A DNA stretch of 55,966 nucleotides, from NCBI GenBank assembly GCA_945878875.1, contig CAMCUC010000015.1, positions 1 to 55,966 on the forward strand, in the 5' to 3' direction. The notes beneath the pieces are model-generated. The model was not told the DNA's origin. It did not search any database and worked only from the letters and a program-made list of their open reading frames with translations. This document shows, one piece after another, positions 1 to 9,872 of this stretch (positions within the stretch are counted from its first letter, which is position 1; the number at the start of each line of letters is the position of its first letter). A program made the position numbers and the translations under genes. The DNA is from Rhizobium sp. Q54 (GTDB taxonomy: Bacteria; Pseudomonadota; Alphaproteobacteria; Rhizobiales; Beijerinckiaceae).

Positions 1-92
1 TAGAGCAGCACCAAAATAAGGGCGACAAGCAAAACAGCTGCGGCGCCGAGAATCCAAAGGAGAATTTTGTTGTCGCCGATCATGTTGGTCAT
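1..92 (-). CDS. N-terminus of a small membrane protein, possibly FliO-like (partial)
   Basis: This reading frame runs leftwards off the window. It starts at an ATG at 92, with an AAGG ribosome site a few bases upstream. The 30 visible residues are a short polar start (MTNMIGDN) followed by one strongly hydrophobic helix rich in Leu, Val and Ala. Inference: a single-pass membrane protein transcribed divergently from cckA. FliO-like proteins are short and begin this way, and I recall them near cckA in some Rhizobiales, but too little is visible to assign a function. Confidence 0.5.
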   Translation of the reverse strand, partial: MTNMIGDNKILLWILGAAAVLLVALILVLL

Positions 93-494
93 AAACTGCC
101 TTCGCGGCTCGACTGCGCCCGTGCCAAATGGCTTACCTGCTTAAGTGTACATGTTAACACAAAAGTTGCGTCTTGGGCGCCAGGGGTTAAGCAATGGTTA
201 ATTTCTACGTCAGACAGCCCCCGCTGCGGAGCTTTTGCCGTCTCCGCCAGCCTGGTCGCATAGGTAATATTTTAATCGAATCCTCATAACCTGAGAATGC
301 TCGATAGAGTGGCGATCCGCGCCGGCGCCGAACTGCAATTGCAAAGACTGGCCGACGGTCGCATTCTTCACGTGGGCGGGGTAACGCCTGTGTCTTTGGT
401 CGACAAGGCGAAGGTCACGCATTCACGCCTTCCCTGTTTTCAAGCCGTCCCTAATGCAAGCCCATAAGCCCAAACGTCATCATATGAGTTCAGC
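93..494. other. Intergenic region upstream of cckA
   Basis: This 402-base divergent region has no convincing gene. It carries a perfect CtrA-type box (187-201) and, further left, a TTAA-N9-TTAAC pair (141-158) whose spacing is two bases too long for a CtrA site. Minus-strand frames here lack ribosome sites and recognisable protein features. Confidence 0.6.
187..201 (+). promoter_or_regulatory. CtrA binding box upstream of cckA
   Basis: The sequence is TTAA-GCAATGG-TTAA, an exact match to the TTAA-N7-TTAA core recognised by the cell-cycle regulator CtrA. It lies about 300 bases before the cckA start. CckA phosphorylates CtrA through ChpT, so a site here suggests feedback control of cckA or of the divergent gene. 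Binding is inferred. Confidence 0.6.
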
Positions 495-3032
495 ATGTCA
501 TCGCAGCGCAAGCCTCCCGTCCCCGCCCAAGTCGCCGCCCAGCTTGAGGGCGCACTGGAGCGCACTGATCGCGCAGGCAGTCCCGGGCTGATCCTGCTGA
601 TCGCTTTCGTGCTCGTGGCTGCAGCCGGATCGTTCTCGTTTCTGCCCCAGGAGGAAGCCGGTAAGCTCACCATTGCCTTGCTCGCGCTGCTGGCGGTGGT
701 TGGCGTCGTCGGCCTGTTCGCTTACGCCGTCGGATTTCTCAACATCGCCGGCCAGAGCGTCCGCAATGACGTCACCAAGCGCATTGCAGACAGCGGCGGC
801 GACGGTTTGCTGGTCAGCGAAGGCGAAGCGATCATTTACGCCAATCAGTCATATCTGCAATTATCGGGGGCCCGCGAGCTGGCGGACGTTCGCAATGTGG
901 AGCGGTTGTTTTCCGGCGCCCCGGAAGTGTCGGAAGCAGTCTATCGCCTGATGCAGGCTGCGCGCGAGGGCAAGCGCGCCAGCGAGGAATTGCGTCTGTC
1001 GCCACCGCTCAACGGCGAGACGGGCGTGGGCTGGTATCGCATTCGCGTGCGCCCGCTTGATGAGAACGGCGCCGGGCGTGCGATTCTCTGGAACGTTTCG
1101 GACGTGACGCGCGAGCGAGCGCGCCACGAGAATGTGTTTCAGGAATTGCAGCACGCGATTGATTTTCTCGATCATGCGCCGGCCGGCTTCTTCTCCAGCA
1201 ACGCCAACGGCGAGATCACCTATCTCAACGCTACTCTGGCGGGCTGGCTCGATTACGATCTGGCGCAAGTAGGCTCCGGCGGCCTGCGGCTCAGCGATCT
1301 TGTAGCTGGCGATGGCGCTGCACTGCTCAATGCGGTATCGGGCCTTGAGAGCGAAGTGCGCACCGAGCAATTTGATATTGATCTGAAGCGCCGCAACGGC
1401 CAGAGCCTGCCGGTGCGGATCATCCATCGCGTGGCCTTTGGGCAAGATCGCGCGGCTGGTCCCTCCCGCACGCTGGTTATAAATCGCGCGCCCGGCGAAG
1501 AGCCCGCCGAGAATTTGCGCGCCGCTGAAGTGCGCTTCGCACGCTTCTTCAATCAAACGCCGATGGCGATTGCGGCGGTTGCGGCCAACGGCGCCATCGT
1601 GCGGGCCAACGCCGCCTTCGCGCGGCTTGCGCCAGATGCACTTAAGGGCGAGCGCTCTTTGTTTGCAGGCATCGCCGAGCGTGATCGCGAAGCTTTGCGT
1701 GCCGGCATGATTGCCGCTGAACAGGGCAAGACCGAGCTAACACCGATTGACGCTGCGCTAGCGGGCGAAGAGCCTCGTTCGGCGCGCTTTTTCATCTCGC
1801 CCTCCGAGGCGGACGGCGAAGGCGCCAGCGTGAATATCTTCGCGCTCGACACCACCGAGCAACGCAATCTGCAAGAGAGCTTCGCGCAATCGCAGAAAAT
1901 GCAGGCCATCGGCCAGCTGGCGGGCGGCGTCGCGCACGATTTCAACAATGTGCTTACCGCCATCATCGGTTATTCGGATTTGCTGCTCGCCAGCCATCGC
2001 CCCACCGATCCGTCCTTCCAGGACATCATGCAAATCAAGCAGAACGCCAATCGCGCAGCGGGCCTTGTCCGACAGTTGCTCGCGTTCTCGCGCCGCCAGA
2101 CGCTGCGTCCGCAAGTGTTGCAGCTCAACGACGTGATGTCCGAATTGCAAAACCTGCTGCGCCGTCTCGTTGGCGAAAAGGTTGAGCTGGACGTGCGCCA
2201 CGGCCGCGATCTGTGGCGCGTGAAGGCGGACCTTAATCAATTTGAACAAGTGATCGTGAACCTGGTCGTCAACGCCCGCGACGCGATGCCGGAGGGCGGA
2301 CGCATTCGCCTGACCACAAGCAACGTAACGGCGGCAGAATGCGGCGCCATCAGCGAGCCGGGATTCATCCCCGCCGATTACGTCGTGGTTGAAGTGTCCG
2401 ATAGCGGCCACGGCATTCCCGATCACGTGAAAGCTAAAATGTTCGAGCCCTTTTTCACCACCAAAGAGGTGGGCAAGGGCACCGGGCTTGGCCTGTCGAT
2501 GGTCTATGGCATCGTCAAGCAAACCGGGGGCTATATCTCCTGCGAATCCGCGCCCGGCGAGGGCGCGACGTTCCGCATCTATCTGCCCCGACATGAGCAG
2601 GTCGAAGAAGAAATCGTCAAAAAAGAAGAGCCCGTCAAAAGCATCGACGCCACGGGCCACGGCACTATTTTGCTCGTCGAGGACGAGGAAGCCGTGCGCG
2701 CATTTGGCGCCCGCGCGCTGGCCTCGCGTGGCTACACCGTGCTTGAAGCAAGCTCCGGCCTGCATGCGCTCGAAGTCGTCGATGAGGTGGGCGGCAAGAT
2801 TGATCTCATCGTCTCGGACGTCGTGATGCCCGAGATGGACGGGCCGACGATGTTTGGCGAGCTGCGCAAGCGCGGCGTCAAATGCAAAGTGATCTTCGTC
2901 TCCGGCTACGCCGAGGACGCGTTCGCCAAAAACCTGCCCGCAGGCGAAGACTTCGGCTTCTTGCCCAAGCCTTTCTCGCTCAAGCAATTGATCGAGGCGG
3001 TGAAGGGCGGCGTCTCCCAAACTCCGCAATAA
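495..3032 (+). CDS. cckA: Cell-cycle hybrid histidine kinase CckA
   Basis: Membrane-bound hybrid sensor kinase of 845 residues that heads the CckA-ChpT-CtrA phosphorelay controlling cell cycle, division and motility in alphaproteobacteria. Two membrane helices lie at about residues 31-48 and 62-84, followed by PAS-type sensor segments to about 460. The HisKA H-box GQLAGGVAHDFNN carries the phospho-histidine H481. A HATPase domain follows, with DSGHGIP, FFTTKEVGKGTGLGLS and a final G box, and a C-terminal receiver domain has phospho-acceptor D775 in SDVVMPEMDG. Domain order and length match the family. The ATG at 495 is preceded by only a weak ribosome site. Its promoter region holds a CtrA box at 187-201. 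Confidence 0.93.
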   Translation: MSSQRKPPVPAQVAAQLEGALERTDRAGSPGLILLIAFVLVAAAGSFSFLPQEEAGKLTIALLALLAVVGVVGLFAYAVGFLNIAGQSVRNDVTKRIADSGGDGLLVSEGEAIIYANQSYLQLSGARELADVRNVERLFSGAPEVSEAVYRLMQAAREGKRASEELRLSPPLNGETGVGWYRIRVRPLDENGAGRAILWNVSDVTRERARHENVFQELQHAIDFLDHAPAGFFSSNANGEITYLNATLAGWLDYDLAQVGSGGLRLSDLVAGDGAALLNAVSGLESEVRTEQFDIDLKRRNGQSLPVRIIHRVAFGQDRAAGPSRTLVINRAPGEEPAENLRAAEVRFARFFNQTPMAIAAVAANGAIVRANAAFARLAPDALKGERSLFAGIAERDREALRAGMIAAEQGKTELTPIDAALAGEEPRSARFFISPSEADGEGASVNIFALDTTEQRNLQESFAQSQKMQAIGQLAGGVAHDFNNVLTAIIGYSDLLLASHRPTDPSFQDIMQIKQNANRAAGLVRQLLAFSRRQTLRPQVLQLNDVMSELQNLLRRLVGEKVELDVRHGRDLWRVKADLNQFEQVIVNLVVNARDAMPEGGRIRLTTSNVTAAECGAISEPGFIPADYVVVEVSDSGHGIPDHVKAKMFEPFFTTKEVGKGTGLGLSMVYGIVKQTGGYISCESAPGEGATFRIYLPRHEQVEEEIVKKEEPVKSIDATGHGTILLVEDEEAVRAFGARALASRGYTVLEASSGLHALEVVDEVGGKIDLIVSDVVMPEMDGPTMFGELRKRGVKCKVIFVSGYAEDAFAKNLPAGEDFGFLPKPFSLKQLIEAVKGGVSQTPQ

Positions 3033-3133
3033 TCTGCCTTTCATAAGGGCGCCTGCAAAAGCAAATCGTAGTTAACCTCAAGTTCAGACGCTTTGGCTAT
3101 GGTGAACGCGTTCACAAGAGTGGAGCGTTTGCT

Positions 3134-3595
3134 TTGACCATTTTGTTGCGTGAAAGACCCGGCGCAGACCGCGCGCCAAACCGTGCAGGGGCCCGCGCCG
3201 CCGCCGCCTCAAAGTCATTGGGCCATACCCTTTTGATTGGCGCAGGTATCCTCATCGCCTGCCTCGTGGGCGCTAAAATGCTCACCGGCGAGTCGGGTAA
3301 ATCTCCACGCGCGACAGCCATGACGTTAACTCCAGCCGCAAAAAAGCGCCTAGCAGAACCCCGCCTGCCGCAACGCGCGCCGACCCATGAATCACAAGAG
3401 ATACAGGGCGGCGAACGCGATGCTGGCCGGCCGGTCCGTCGCGTCGCAATGGACAAGACGCCAACAAACAGCATTGCCTCCAGCGACAAGTCGCAACAGA
3501 GCAAACTTGCCTCCAGAGAGGGCACGTATGGCGGCTTTGCACCTGTTGAACGCGCAGCAAAATATGAGGGTTTCCGCGTAACGGCAGGCCGCTGA
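3134..3595 (+). CDS. Hypothetical single-pass membrane protein
   Basis: A 153-residue product not recognised as any family. It starts with TTG at 3134 behind a GGAG site. A basic, Arg/Ala-rich N-terminus (about 28 residues) is followed by one hydrophobic helix at about 30-51 and then a hydrophilic, low-complexity tail. The predicted topology is N-in with the tail in the periplasm. It lies between cckA and an Hpt-like gene on the same strand. A long antisense frame overlaps it (3112-3738); I prefer this strand because of the ribosome site, the membrane helix and the co-direction with its neighbours. Confidence 0.5.
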   Translation: MTILLRERPGADRAPNRAGARAAAASKSLGHTLLIGAGILIACLVGAKMLTGESGKSPRATAMTLTPAAKKRLAEPRLPQRAPTHESQEIQGGERDAGRPVRRVAMDKTPTNSIASSDKSQQSKLASREGTYGGFAPVERAAKYEGFRVTAGR

Positions 3596-3714
3596 CTTAA
3601 CGCGCGCTTCACCAAACAAGCTATTGCAAGCGGCATCGCAGCGGCATCCGCAACGTCACCGGCATTGCCTCCCCAAACGGCAGATAACCTAATCAAACGG
3701 CGCTCACCCGATGA

Positions 3715-4119
3715 ATGGGACGCGCTGTGCCGGTACATGTTGACACGTATAGAGACGAACCAATCTCATTTGCGCCTGCGCTTCTTGATGAAGTGATCTT
3801 GCGCGAATTGCTTGATGAAGTCGGGCTCCCGCTTTTTATGAATTTTGTCGCCCGCATGAGCGCCTCCGCCCTCAACCACCAGGCGCGACTGGCGCAAGCG
3901 GCGCAGGAAAGCGACCACGCAAGCGCCCGGTTGACCGCCCATGCGTTGATCGGACTTCTGGGACATTTTGGCCTGAAACGCGCCACCGCGCTGGCGCGCC
4001 GAATTGAGAAAGCGCCAGAACCAGCGCGCGAAGCCGGACTGGCGCTCGCCGAAATGGAGCAAATCTTGAGCGACTCGCTCGAACTTTTGCCCGTGCGCGC
4101 CGGCCGCATCGCGGCCTGA
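3715..4119 (+). CDS. Hpt-domain-like protein with a degenerate phosphotransfer motif
   Basis: Small all-helical protein of 134 residues. Residues 73-92 (AHALIGLLGHFGLKRATALA) match the histidine phosphotransfer consensus AHxLKGxxxxxG around H76, but the conserved lysine after the histidine is Ile79; Gly80 and the later Gly are kept. The length suits a stand-alone Hpt domain. It lies downstream of cckA, whose relay needs a phosphotransferase, so a role in phosphorelay is an obvious guess. The missing lysine leaves open a non-phosphorylated or regulatory role. The ATG at 3715 has no strong ribosome site and an internal GTG at 3727 is possible. Confidence 0.65.
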   Translation: MGRAVPVHVDTYRDEPISFAPALLDEVILRELLDEVGLPLFMNFVARMSASALNHQARLAQAAQESDHASARLTAHALIGLLGHFGLKRATALARRIEKAPEPAREAGLALAEMEQILSDSLELLPVRAGRIAA

Positions 4120-4201
4120 GCAAAACCCCGGCCGAGCCAGAATACGACGCAGGGGCGGACAACGTCATGAAATTTCGACGAAACTCAATCTGCCTACATG
4201 A

Positions 4202-4216
4202 GAACAAAAAAAGAAC
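4202..4216 (+). promoter_or_regulatory. LexA SOS box of recA
   Basis: GAAC-AAAAAAA-GAAC, the direct-repeat operator (GTTC-N7-GTTC on the other strand) used by alphaproteobacterial LexA. It lies 89 bases before the recA start. A further GAAC half-site is at 4227-4230. Known for the group: LexA represses recA here and is cleaved after DNA damage. Confidence 0.85.
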
Positions 4217-4304
4217 TTGCAAGTTGGAACAAAGCAAGTACATTGATCGGAGTGAAGCCGCATTTGCGCATTTCGTCGCCGCCGTGCCAGAAGGGAGCTA
4301 ACCC

Positions 4305-5399
<1,095 letters not shown>

Positions 5400-5815
5400 G
5401 TCCTCCCATCGAACCCGGCGAGCCCCGGGCGATCGCCGCGCTTGTCGCGGCTCCCGGAATGCAGAACGGTCCCCTCTTCAGGCCGGTCGTCCGGGCGCTC
5501 GCCGCCCCAAGGGGCAGATGGTTTGAAGTTTCTGCTTATGCTGACCTTAAGTTAGTGCAGGTCACCAGCTAGGTTGTTGCTTGGTCCTCGACTTCCGTTT
5601 GTCCCGCCGTTAGAAGACGGCCCGGGTTCCATTATGGAAGCCGGGCTTTTCCTGTTCGGGCGCGGTCTATGCTCCAGCGCTCCTTGCTTCATGAATTGAG
5701 GCTTGTATCTTGCGGCGGGTGTGTTTCCTGAAACGGGGCGAGCCAGACAAGCGGCAAAATCGAACAAGCGGCAAGATCGAACAAACTTCGGCTTCTGGGT
5801 TGCGGGATCAAAAGA
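5400..5815 (+). other. recA-alaS intergenic leader, no coding sequence seen
   Basis: This 416-base stretch holds no gene I can support. A GC-rich hairpin (CCGGG...GCCGCG / CGCGGC...CCCGG, 5425-5457) starts 26 bases after the recA stop and may end or protect the recA transcript. A strong terminator lies at 5620-5650. The stretch from 5458 to 5619 could belong to a small RNA or to a long recA 3' end. The last 160 bases carry alaS promoter and leader sequence. Confidence 0.5.
5620..5650 (+). terminator. Rho-independent terminator between recA and alaS
   Basis: Twelve-base arms GCCCGGGTTCCA (5620-5631) and TGGAAGCCGGGC (5635-5646) pair with a single G-G mismatch around a TTA loop and are followed by TTTT. 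It points rightwards, 221 bases after the recA stop and 166 bases before alaS. Confidence 0.75.
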
Positions 5816-8485
5816 ATGAGCGGCGTAAACGAAATCCGGTCCACTTTTCTCGACTTTTTCGCAGGCCACGACCACGAAGTCGTGTCGTCGTCGCCGCTCG
5901 TGCCGCGCAATGATCCGACCCTGATGTTCACCAATGCCGGGATGGTGCAATTCAAGAACGTCTTCACCGGCGTCGAAAAGCGTCCCTATTCCCGCGCGAC
6001 GTCCTCCCAGAAATGCGTTCGCGCAGGCGGCAAGCACAACGACCTCGACAACGTCGGCTATACCGCCCGCCATCACACTTTCTTTGAAATGCTCGGCAAT
6101 TTTTCCTTCGGCGATTACTTCAAGGAGGAAGCGATCTCTCTCGCCTGGAAGCTGATCACCAAGGAGTTTGGGCTCCCAAAGGACAATCTTCTCGTTACCG
6201 TCTACCACACAGACGACGAGGCATTCGCGCTTTGGAAGAAGATCGCCGGTTTCCACGACGATCGCATCATCCGCATTCCGACCTCGGATAATTTCTGGTC
6301 GATGGGCGACACCGGCCCCTGCGGCCCGTGCTCAGAAATCTTTTTCGACCAGGGCCCGGAACTGGCTGGCGGTCCTCCCGGCTCGCCCGATGAGGACGGC
6401 GACCGTTATCTGGAATTCTGGAATCTCGTGTTCATGCAATACGAGCAGGTACAACCGGGCGAGCGCGTGCCCCTGCCCCGCCCGTCCATCGACACCGGCA
6501 TGGGCCTTGAGCGCATCGCCGCAATCTTGCAGGGCGTGAAGTCAAACTTCGACATCGACCTGTTTCGAGGCCTGATCCGCGCCTCGACCGAACTTACCGG
6601 TGCCCCGGTTGGCAAGGCCCAACAAGCCAGCCACCGGATCATCGCCGACCATTTGCGCGCTTCCGCCTTTCTGGTCGCCGATGGCGTGCTGCCCTCCAAC
6701 GAGGGGCGCGGCTATGTGCTGCGCCGGATCATGCGTCGCGCCATGCGCCACGCACAATTGCTGGGTGCGCGCGACCCGCTGATGTGGCGCCTCGTGCCAG
6801 CTCTTATGCGCGAAATGGGCCGCGCCTTCCCCGAGCTGACCCGGGCGGAAGCCTTGATCTCCGAGACGCTTCGTCTGGAGGAGACCCGGTTTCGCACCAC
6901 TCTGGCGCGCGGCCTCTCGATCCTCGACGACGAGACCCGCGACCTGCCCGCCGGCGCCAGCCTGTCAGGCGAGACCGCGTTCCGCCTCTACGACACGTTC
7001 GGCTTCCCGCTCGACTTGACGCAGGATGCTTTGCGCGCACGCGAAATCAGCGTCGACACAGATGGCTTCAAAGCCGCAATGGAGCGCCAGCGCGCAGAAG
7101 CCCGCAAGGCCTGGTCGGGCTCGGGCGAAGCGGCGACAGAAAACGTCTGGTTTGCCGTCAAGGAGCGCGTCGGAGCGACCGAGTTTCTGGGCTATGATGC
7201 TGAGGCCGCAGAAGGGATCGTCGGCGCCATCGTGCGCGGGGGCGCCGAGGTCGAAACATTGTCGGCTGGCGAGACAGGTCTTATCGTCCTTAACCAGACG
7301 CCGTTCTACGCAGAATCTGGCGGTCAGGTCGGCGATGAGGGCTTGATGAGCGCGGCAGGCGTCCAGCTGCGCGTCACCGACACACAGAAGAAGCTGGGCG
7401 ATCTGTTCGTGCATGTCGTTGAGGTGATAGAGGGCGAGTTGCGTATCGGCATGCCGGTGCAGCTTGAGGTCGATCACGCACGCCGTCGCGCCATTCGCGC
7501 CAATCATTCAGCGACCCATCTGCTGCATGAAGCGCTGCGTCAGGTGCTTGGCGATCACGTCGCGCAAAAAGGCTCGATGGTGGCCGACGATCGGCTGCGT
7601 TTTGACTTCGCCCATCCCAAGCCGATCAGCGACGATGAATTGGCGCAGGTCAACGACATCGCCAACCGCATGGTGCTGCAAAACTCAGCCGTCTCGACCC
7701 GCCTGATGGGCGTCGAGGACGCAATGCAGTCGGGCGCCCGGGCGCTGTTTGGTGAAAAATACGGCGATGAAGTGCGCGTCGTCAGCATGGGCACGATCCT
7801 GGGCGGCGAGCGCGCGAACAAGGCGTTCTCGGTTGAATTATGCGGTGGCACCCATGTCGAGCGCACCGGCGAGATTGGGCTCGTCGCCATAATCGGCGAA
7901 AGCGCGGTCGCGGCTGGCGTCCGGCGGCTGGAGGCCAAGACGGCGGAAGGTGCGCGGCGTCATTTTGAGGCCGAATCGCGCCGCCTGCGCGAGGCCGCCG
8001 CAATCATGAAGGCGCCCGCCGACGATCTTGGCGACCGCCTGAGCGCGCTGGTTGAAGAGCGCAAGCGCCTTGAACGCGAATTGGGCGACGCCAAACGCAA
8101 GCTCGCCATGGGCGGCGGCGGCGCCGCAGGGGACGGCCCCGTGGTTGACGTCGGCGGCGTGAAATTCTTCCGGCTCAGCGTCTCTGGCGTTGATATGAAA
8201 GACCTGAAGACGCTGGCTGACGAGGGGAAGGGCAAGGTCGGCTCTGGAATCGTGGCCATCGTCAACACGGCGGAAGACGGCAAGGGCGGGATCGTGGTCG
8301 CCGTCACGGCGGATTTGACCAGCCGCTTCAACGCTGTCGATCTTGTGCGCATAGCGTCTGAAAAGCTCGGCGGCAAAGGCGGCGGCGGGCGCCCAGACAT
8401 GGCGCAGGCAGGCGGACCGGACGGCGCGAAGGCGGGTGAGGCGCTGGACGCTATCGCCAGCTTCCTTGCGCAGCCCGCGCCCTGA
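5816..8485 (+). CDS. alaS: Alanyl-tRNA synthetase
   Basis: Class II synthetase of 889 residues (the family is usually about 875-890) that charges tRNA-Ala and edits mischarged Ser and Gly. The catalytic core starts with [14 protein letters not shown] and includes [18 protein letters not shown]. The editing domain has the zinc ligands H564 and H568 (HSATH) and C676 and H680 (CGGTH). A C-terminal DHHA1 domain ends in [16 protein letters not shown]. The ATG at 5816 is preceded by AAAAGA. The gene is complete. The recA-alaS order is common in alphaproteobacteria. Confidence 0.98.
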   Translation: MSGVNEIRSTFLDFFAGHDHEVVSSSPLVPRNDPTLMFTNAGMVQFKNVFTGVEKRPYSRATSSQKCVRAGGKHNDLDNVGYTARHHTFFEMLGNFSFGDYFKEEAISLAWKLITKEFGLPKDNLLVTVYHTDDEAFALWKKIAGFHDDRIIRIPTSDNFWSMGDTGPCGPCSEIFFDQGPELAGGPPGSPDEDGDRYLEFWNLVFMQYEQVQPGERVPLPRPSIDTGMGLERIAAILQGVKSNFDIDLFRGLIRASTELTGAPVGKAQQASHRIIADHLRASAFLVADGVLPSNEGRGYVLRRIMRRAMRHAQLLGARDPLMWRLVPALMREMGRAFPELTRAEALISETLRLEETRFRTTLARGLSILDDETRDLPAGASLSGETAFRLYDTFGFPLDLTQDALRAREISVDTDGFKAAMERQRAEARKAWSGSGEAATENVWFAVKERVGATEFLGYDAEAAEGIVGAIVRGGAEVETLSAGETGLIVLNQTPFYAESGGQVGDEGLMSAAGVQLRVTDTQKKLGDLFVHVVEVIEGELRIGMPVQLEVDHARRRAIRANHSATHLLHEALRQVLGDHVAQKGSMVADDRLRFDFAHPKPISDDELAQVNDIANRMVLQNSAVSTRLMGVEDAMQSGARALFGEKYGDEVRVVSMGTILGGERANKAFSVELCGGTHVERTGEIGLVAIIGESAVAAGVRRLEAKTAEGARRHFEAESRRLREAAAIMKAPADDLGDRLSALVEERKRLERELGDAKRKLAMGGGGAAGDGPVVDVGGVKFFRLSVSGVDMKDLKTLADEGKGKVGSGIVAIVNTAEDGKGGIVVAVTADLTSRFNAVDLVRIASEKLGGKGGGGRPDMAQAGGPDGAKAGEALDAIASFLAQPAP

Positions 8486-8722
8486 TAGAAACCAGACGGT
8501 CTGCCTTGTTTGAATCGCGCGCTTTTTCGGGCGCTGCAAAGGTGCGCGCGAGGCCGCGCGCGGTCCAGATTGGCGCCCAGCGCTGGTGCGGCGCGTTCCT
8601 GAAAGCTGGTTTGGCGGCTTGATTTGGAACAAGGCGAAACCTTGCGCTCTCCTCCAGCGTTACGCCAGCTTGCAGCTCAAGTTCTTCAAGCTGAAGCGAG
8701 TCCGCTCAAAGGGAGGCCTTCC

Positions 8723-9148
8723 ATGTTCAAAACCATTCTTGTGCCGGTCGATCTTTCGGATCTGGCTGTGGCGGCCCCTGCGCTCGACGCCGCCGTGCGC
8801 ATGGCCGAGTGGTCGGGCGCTGCGCTTCGCGTCATAAACGTGCAACAGATGCTGCCGGCTACCTATATGGATTATGTGCCATCCGATTTTGACGCCCAGC
8901 AGCGCGAATGGGCGGAAAGCGAGCTGAAGCGGATAATGCAAAAAATCCATCTTCCGCCAGAGCGCATCAGCTCAATTGTACGCGTGGGCGGGGTCTATCC
9001 GGAAATCCTGTCCGAGGCGGATGAATGGGGCGCGGACCTCATCATCATCGGCTCGCATCGCCCGGCGATGTCGACCTATTTGCTGGGCTCAAACGCCAAG
9101 ACCGTGGTCCGCCATGCCAAATGTTCAGTGCTTGTGGTGCGCGAATAA
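8723..9148 (+). CDS. Universal stress protein (UspA family), single domain
   Basis: Cytoplasmic protein of 141 residues with one Usp fold. It opens with the classical strand MFKTILVPVDLSD, carries IIIGSHRP in the nucleotide-binding loop and ends with LLGSNAKTVVRHAKCSVLVV. The Gly-x2-Gly part of the ATP loop reads GSHR, so one glycine is replaced, while the later GS is kept; ATP binding is therefore uncertain. The start at 8723 sits 6 bases after GGGAGG; a longer frame upstream has no such site. A tandem-domain Usp gene lies about 0.7 kb downstream. Confidence 0.85.
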   Translation: MFKTILVPVDLSDLAVAAPALDAAVRMAEWSGAALRVINVQQMLPATYMDYVPSDFDAQQREWAESELKRIMQKIHLPPERISSIVRVGGVYPEILSEADEWGADLIIIGSHRPAMSTYLLGSNAKTVVRHAKCSVLVVRE

Positions 9149-9694
9149 TCACGACCTGCCCGGCCTGTTGTCGCGCAGCCAGCGATACAGATTGGGCAGC
9201 CCCAACGCGACCAGCGCCAGACCAAGACCGAGACGCATTGTGAAAAGCCGTTCGCCAAACACGGCGAAAGCTGCGGCAATGGCTGCTGCCAACACGAGCA
9301 ATGCAGCAATCACGCCCCGGTAAACCAGCGGTGACAGGCCACGACGCACGCGCGCTTGCGGCGCGTTTTGCGTGATTTGCTTCAACACAGCGCCCACGAG
9401 TTTATTCCAGCTTTCGCTGCGATCCTCGCGCCTGAAGGCGCCGACGCTGTGCATGGCGGGGATTGCAAAGCGGGCGCCGCTGCGGGTGCGCAAACGGCAA
9501 AGATGTTGCGACGGGCCAAACAATGCGGGCTCAACAAGCGTCTGCGCCTCAGCTATTTCGCTCAAGGAGATTGCGCCGTTCTCGCCATTGGCGCAATTGC
9601 GCCACAGCAGGCGGCTGTCTTCCAGCGTCCACGCCAGCTCGTAGCCGAACGCGCCCAGCTTTGCGCTATGAATGATCGCTTCCCTCATGGCCAT
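9149..9694 (-). CDS. Hypothetical protein with two C-terminal membrane helices
   Basis: A 181-residue product not assigned to a family. The first 110 or so residues look like a soluble beta-rich domain (WTLEDSRLLW, CRLRTRSGARFAIPA), reminiscent of a bacterial PH-like fold, but this is only an impression. Two hydrophobic helices follow at about residues 125-147 and 151-168, then a short basic tail. The start at 9694 (ATG) has GAGG ten bases upstream; an in-frame frame upstream to 9766 lacks one. Its stop abuts the end of the single-domain usp gene, so the two converge. Confidence 0.6.
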   Translation of the reverse strand: MAMREAIIHSAKLGAFGYELAWTLEDSRLLWRNCANGENGAISLSEIAEAQTLVEPALFGPSQHLCRLRTRSGARFAIPAMHSVGAFRREDRSESWNKLVGAVLKQITQNAPQARVRRGLSPLVYRGVIAALLVLAAAIAAAFAVFGERLFTMRLGLGLALVALGLPNLYRWLRDNRPGRS

Positions 9695-9872
9695 ATTGTA
9701 GAGGCCTCGCTGGATAAAGAGAAGCGCTTGCGCAAGATTGAATTGCAGGAAAACGCTGCGCCGCAAAGCTCTCGCTGTTTGATCTGGAACATGGCGGGCT
9801 TTGGAGCGCTATCGTTAGATGCAGTCAACTCAAGTGCGATCGCTTGTGATTGCACCAGATGAGGGAGCGCTT

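Noticed and set aside
141-158. Second CtrA site upstream of cckA
   Set aside because: The TTAA halves are nine bases apart, not seven.
1758-3044. 428-residue open frame antisense to cckA
   Set aside because: It lies wholly within the strongly supported cckA gene, has no ribosome site, and its sequence shows the His/Arg/Ala bias of GC-rich antisense frames.
3112-3738. 208-residue minus-strand frame opposite the hypothetical membrane protein
   Set aside because: No helix, signal or ribosome site; the plus-strand frame has a membrane segment and GGAG site.
5552-6256. 234-residue minus-strand frame in the recA-alaS gap
   Set aside because: Two thirds of it is antisense to alaS and the rest runs across the terminator; no ribosome site.
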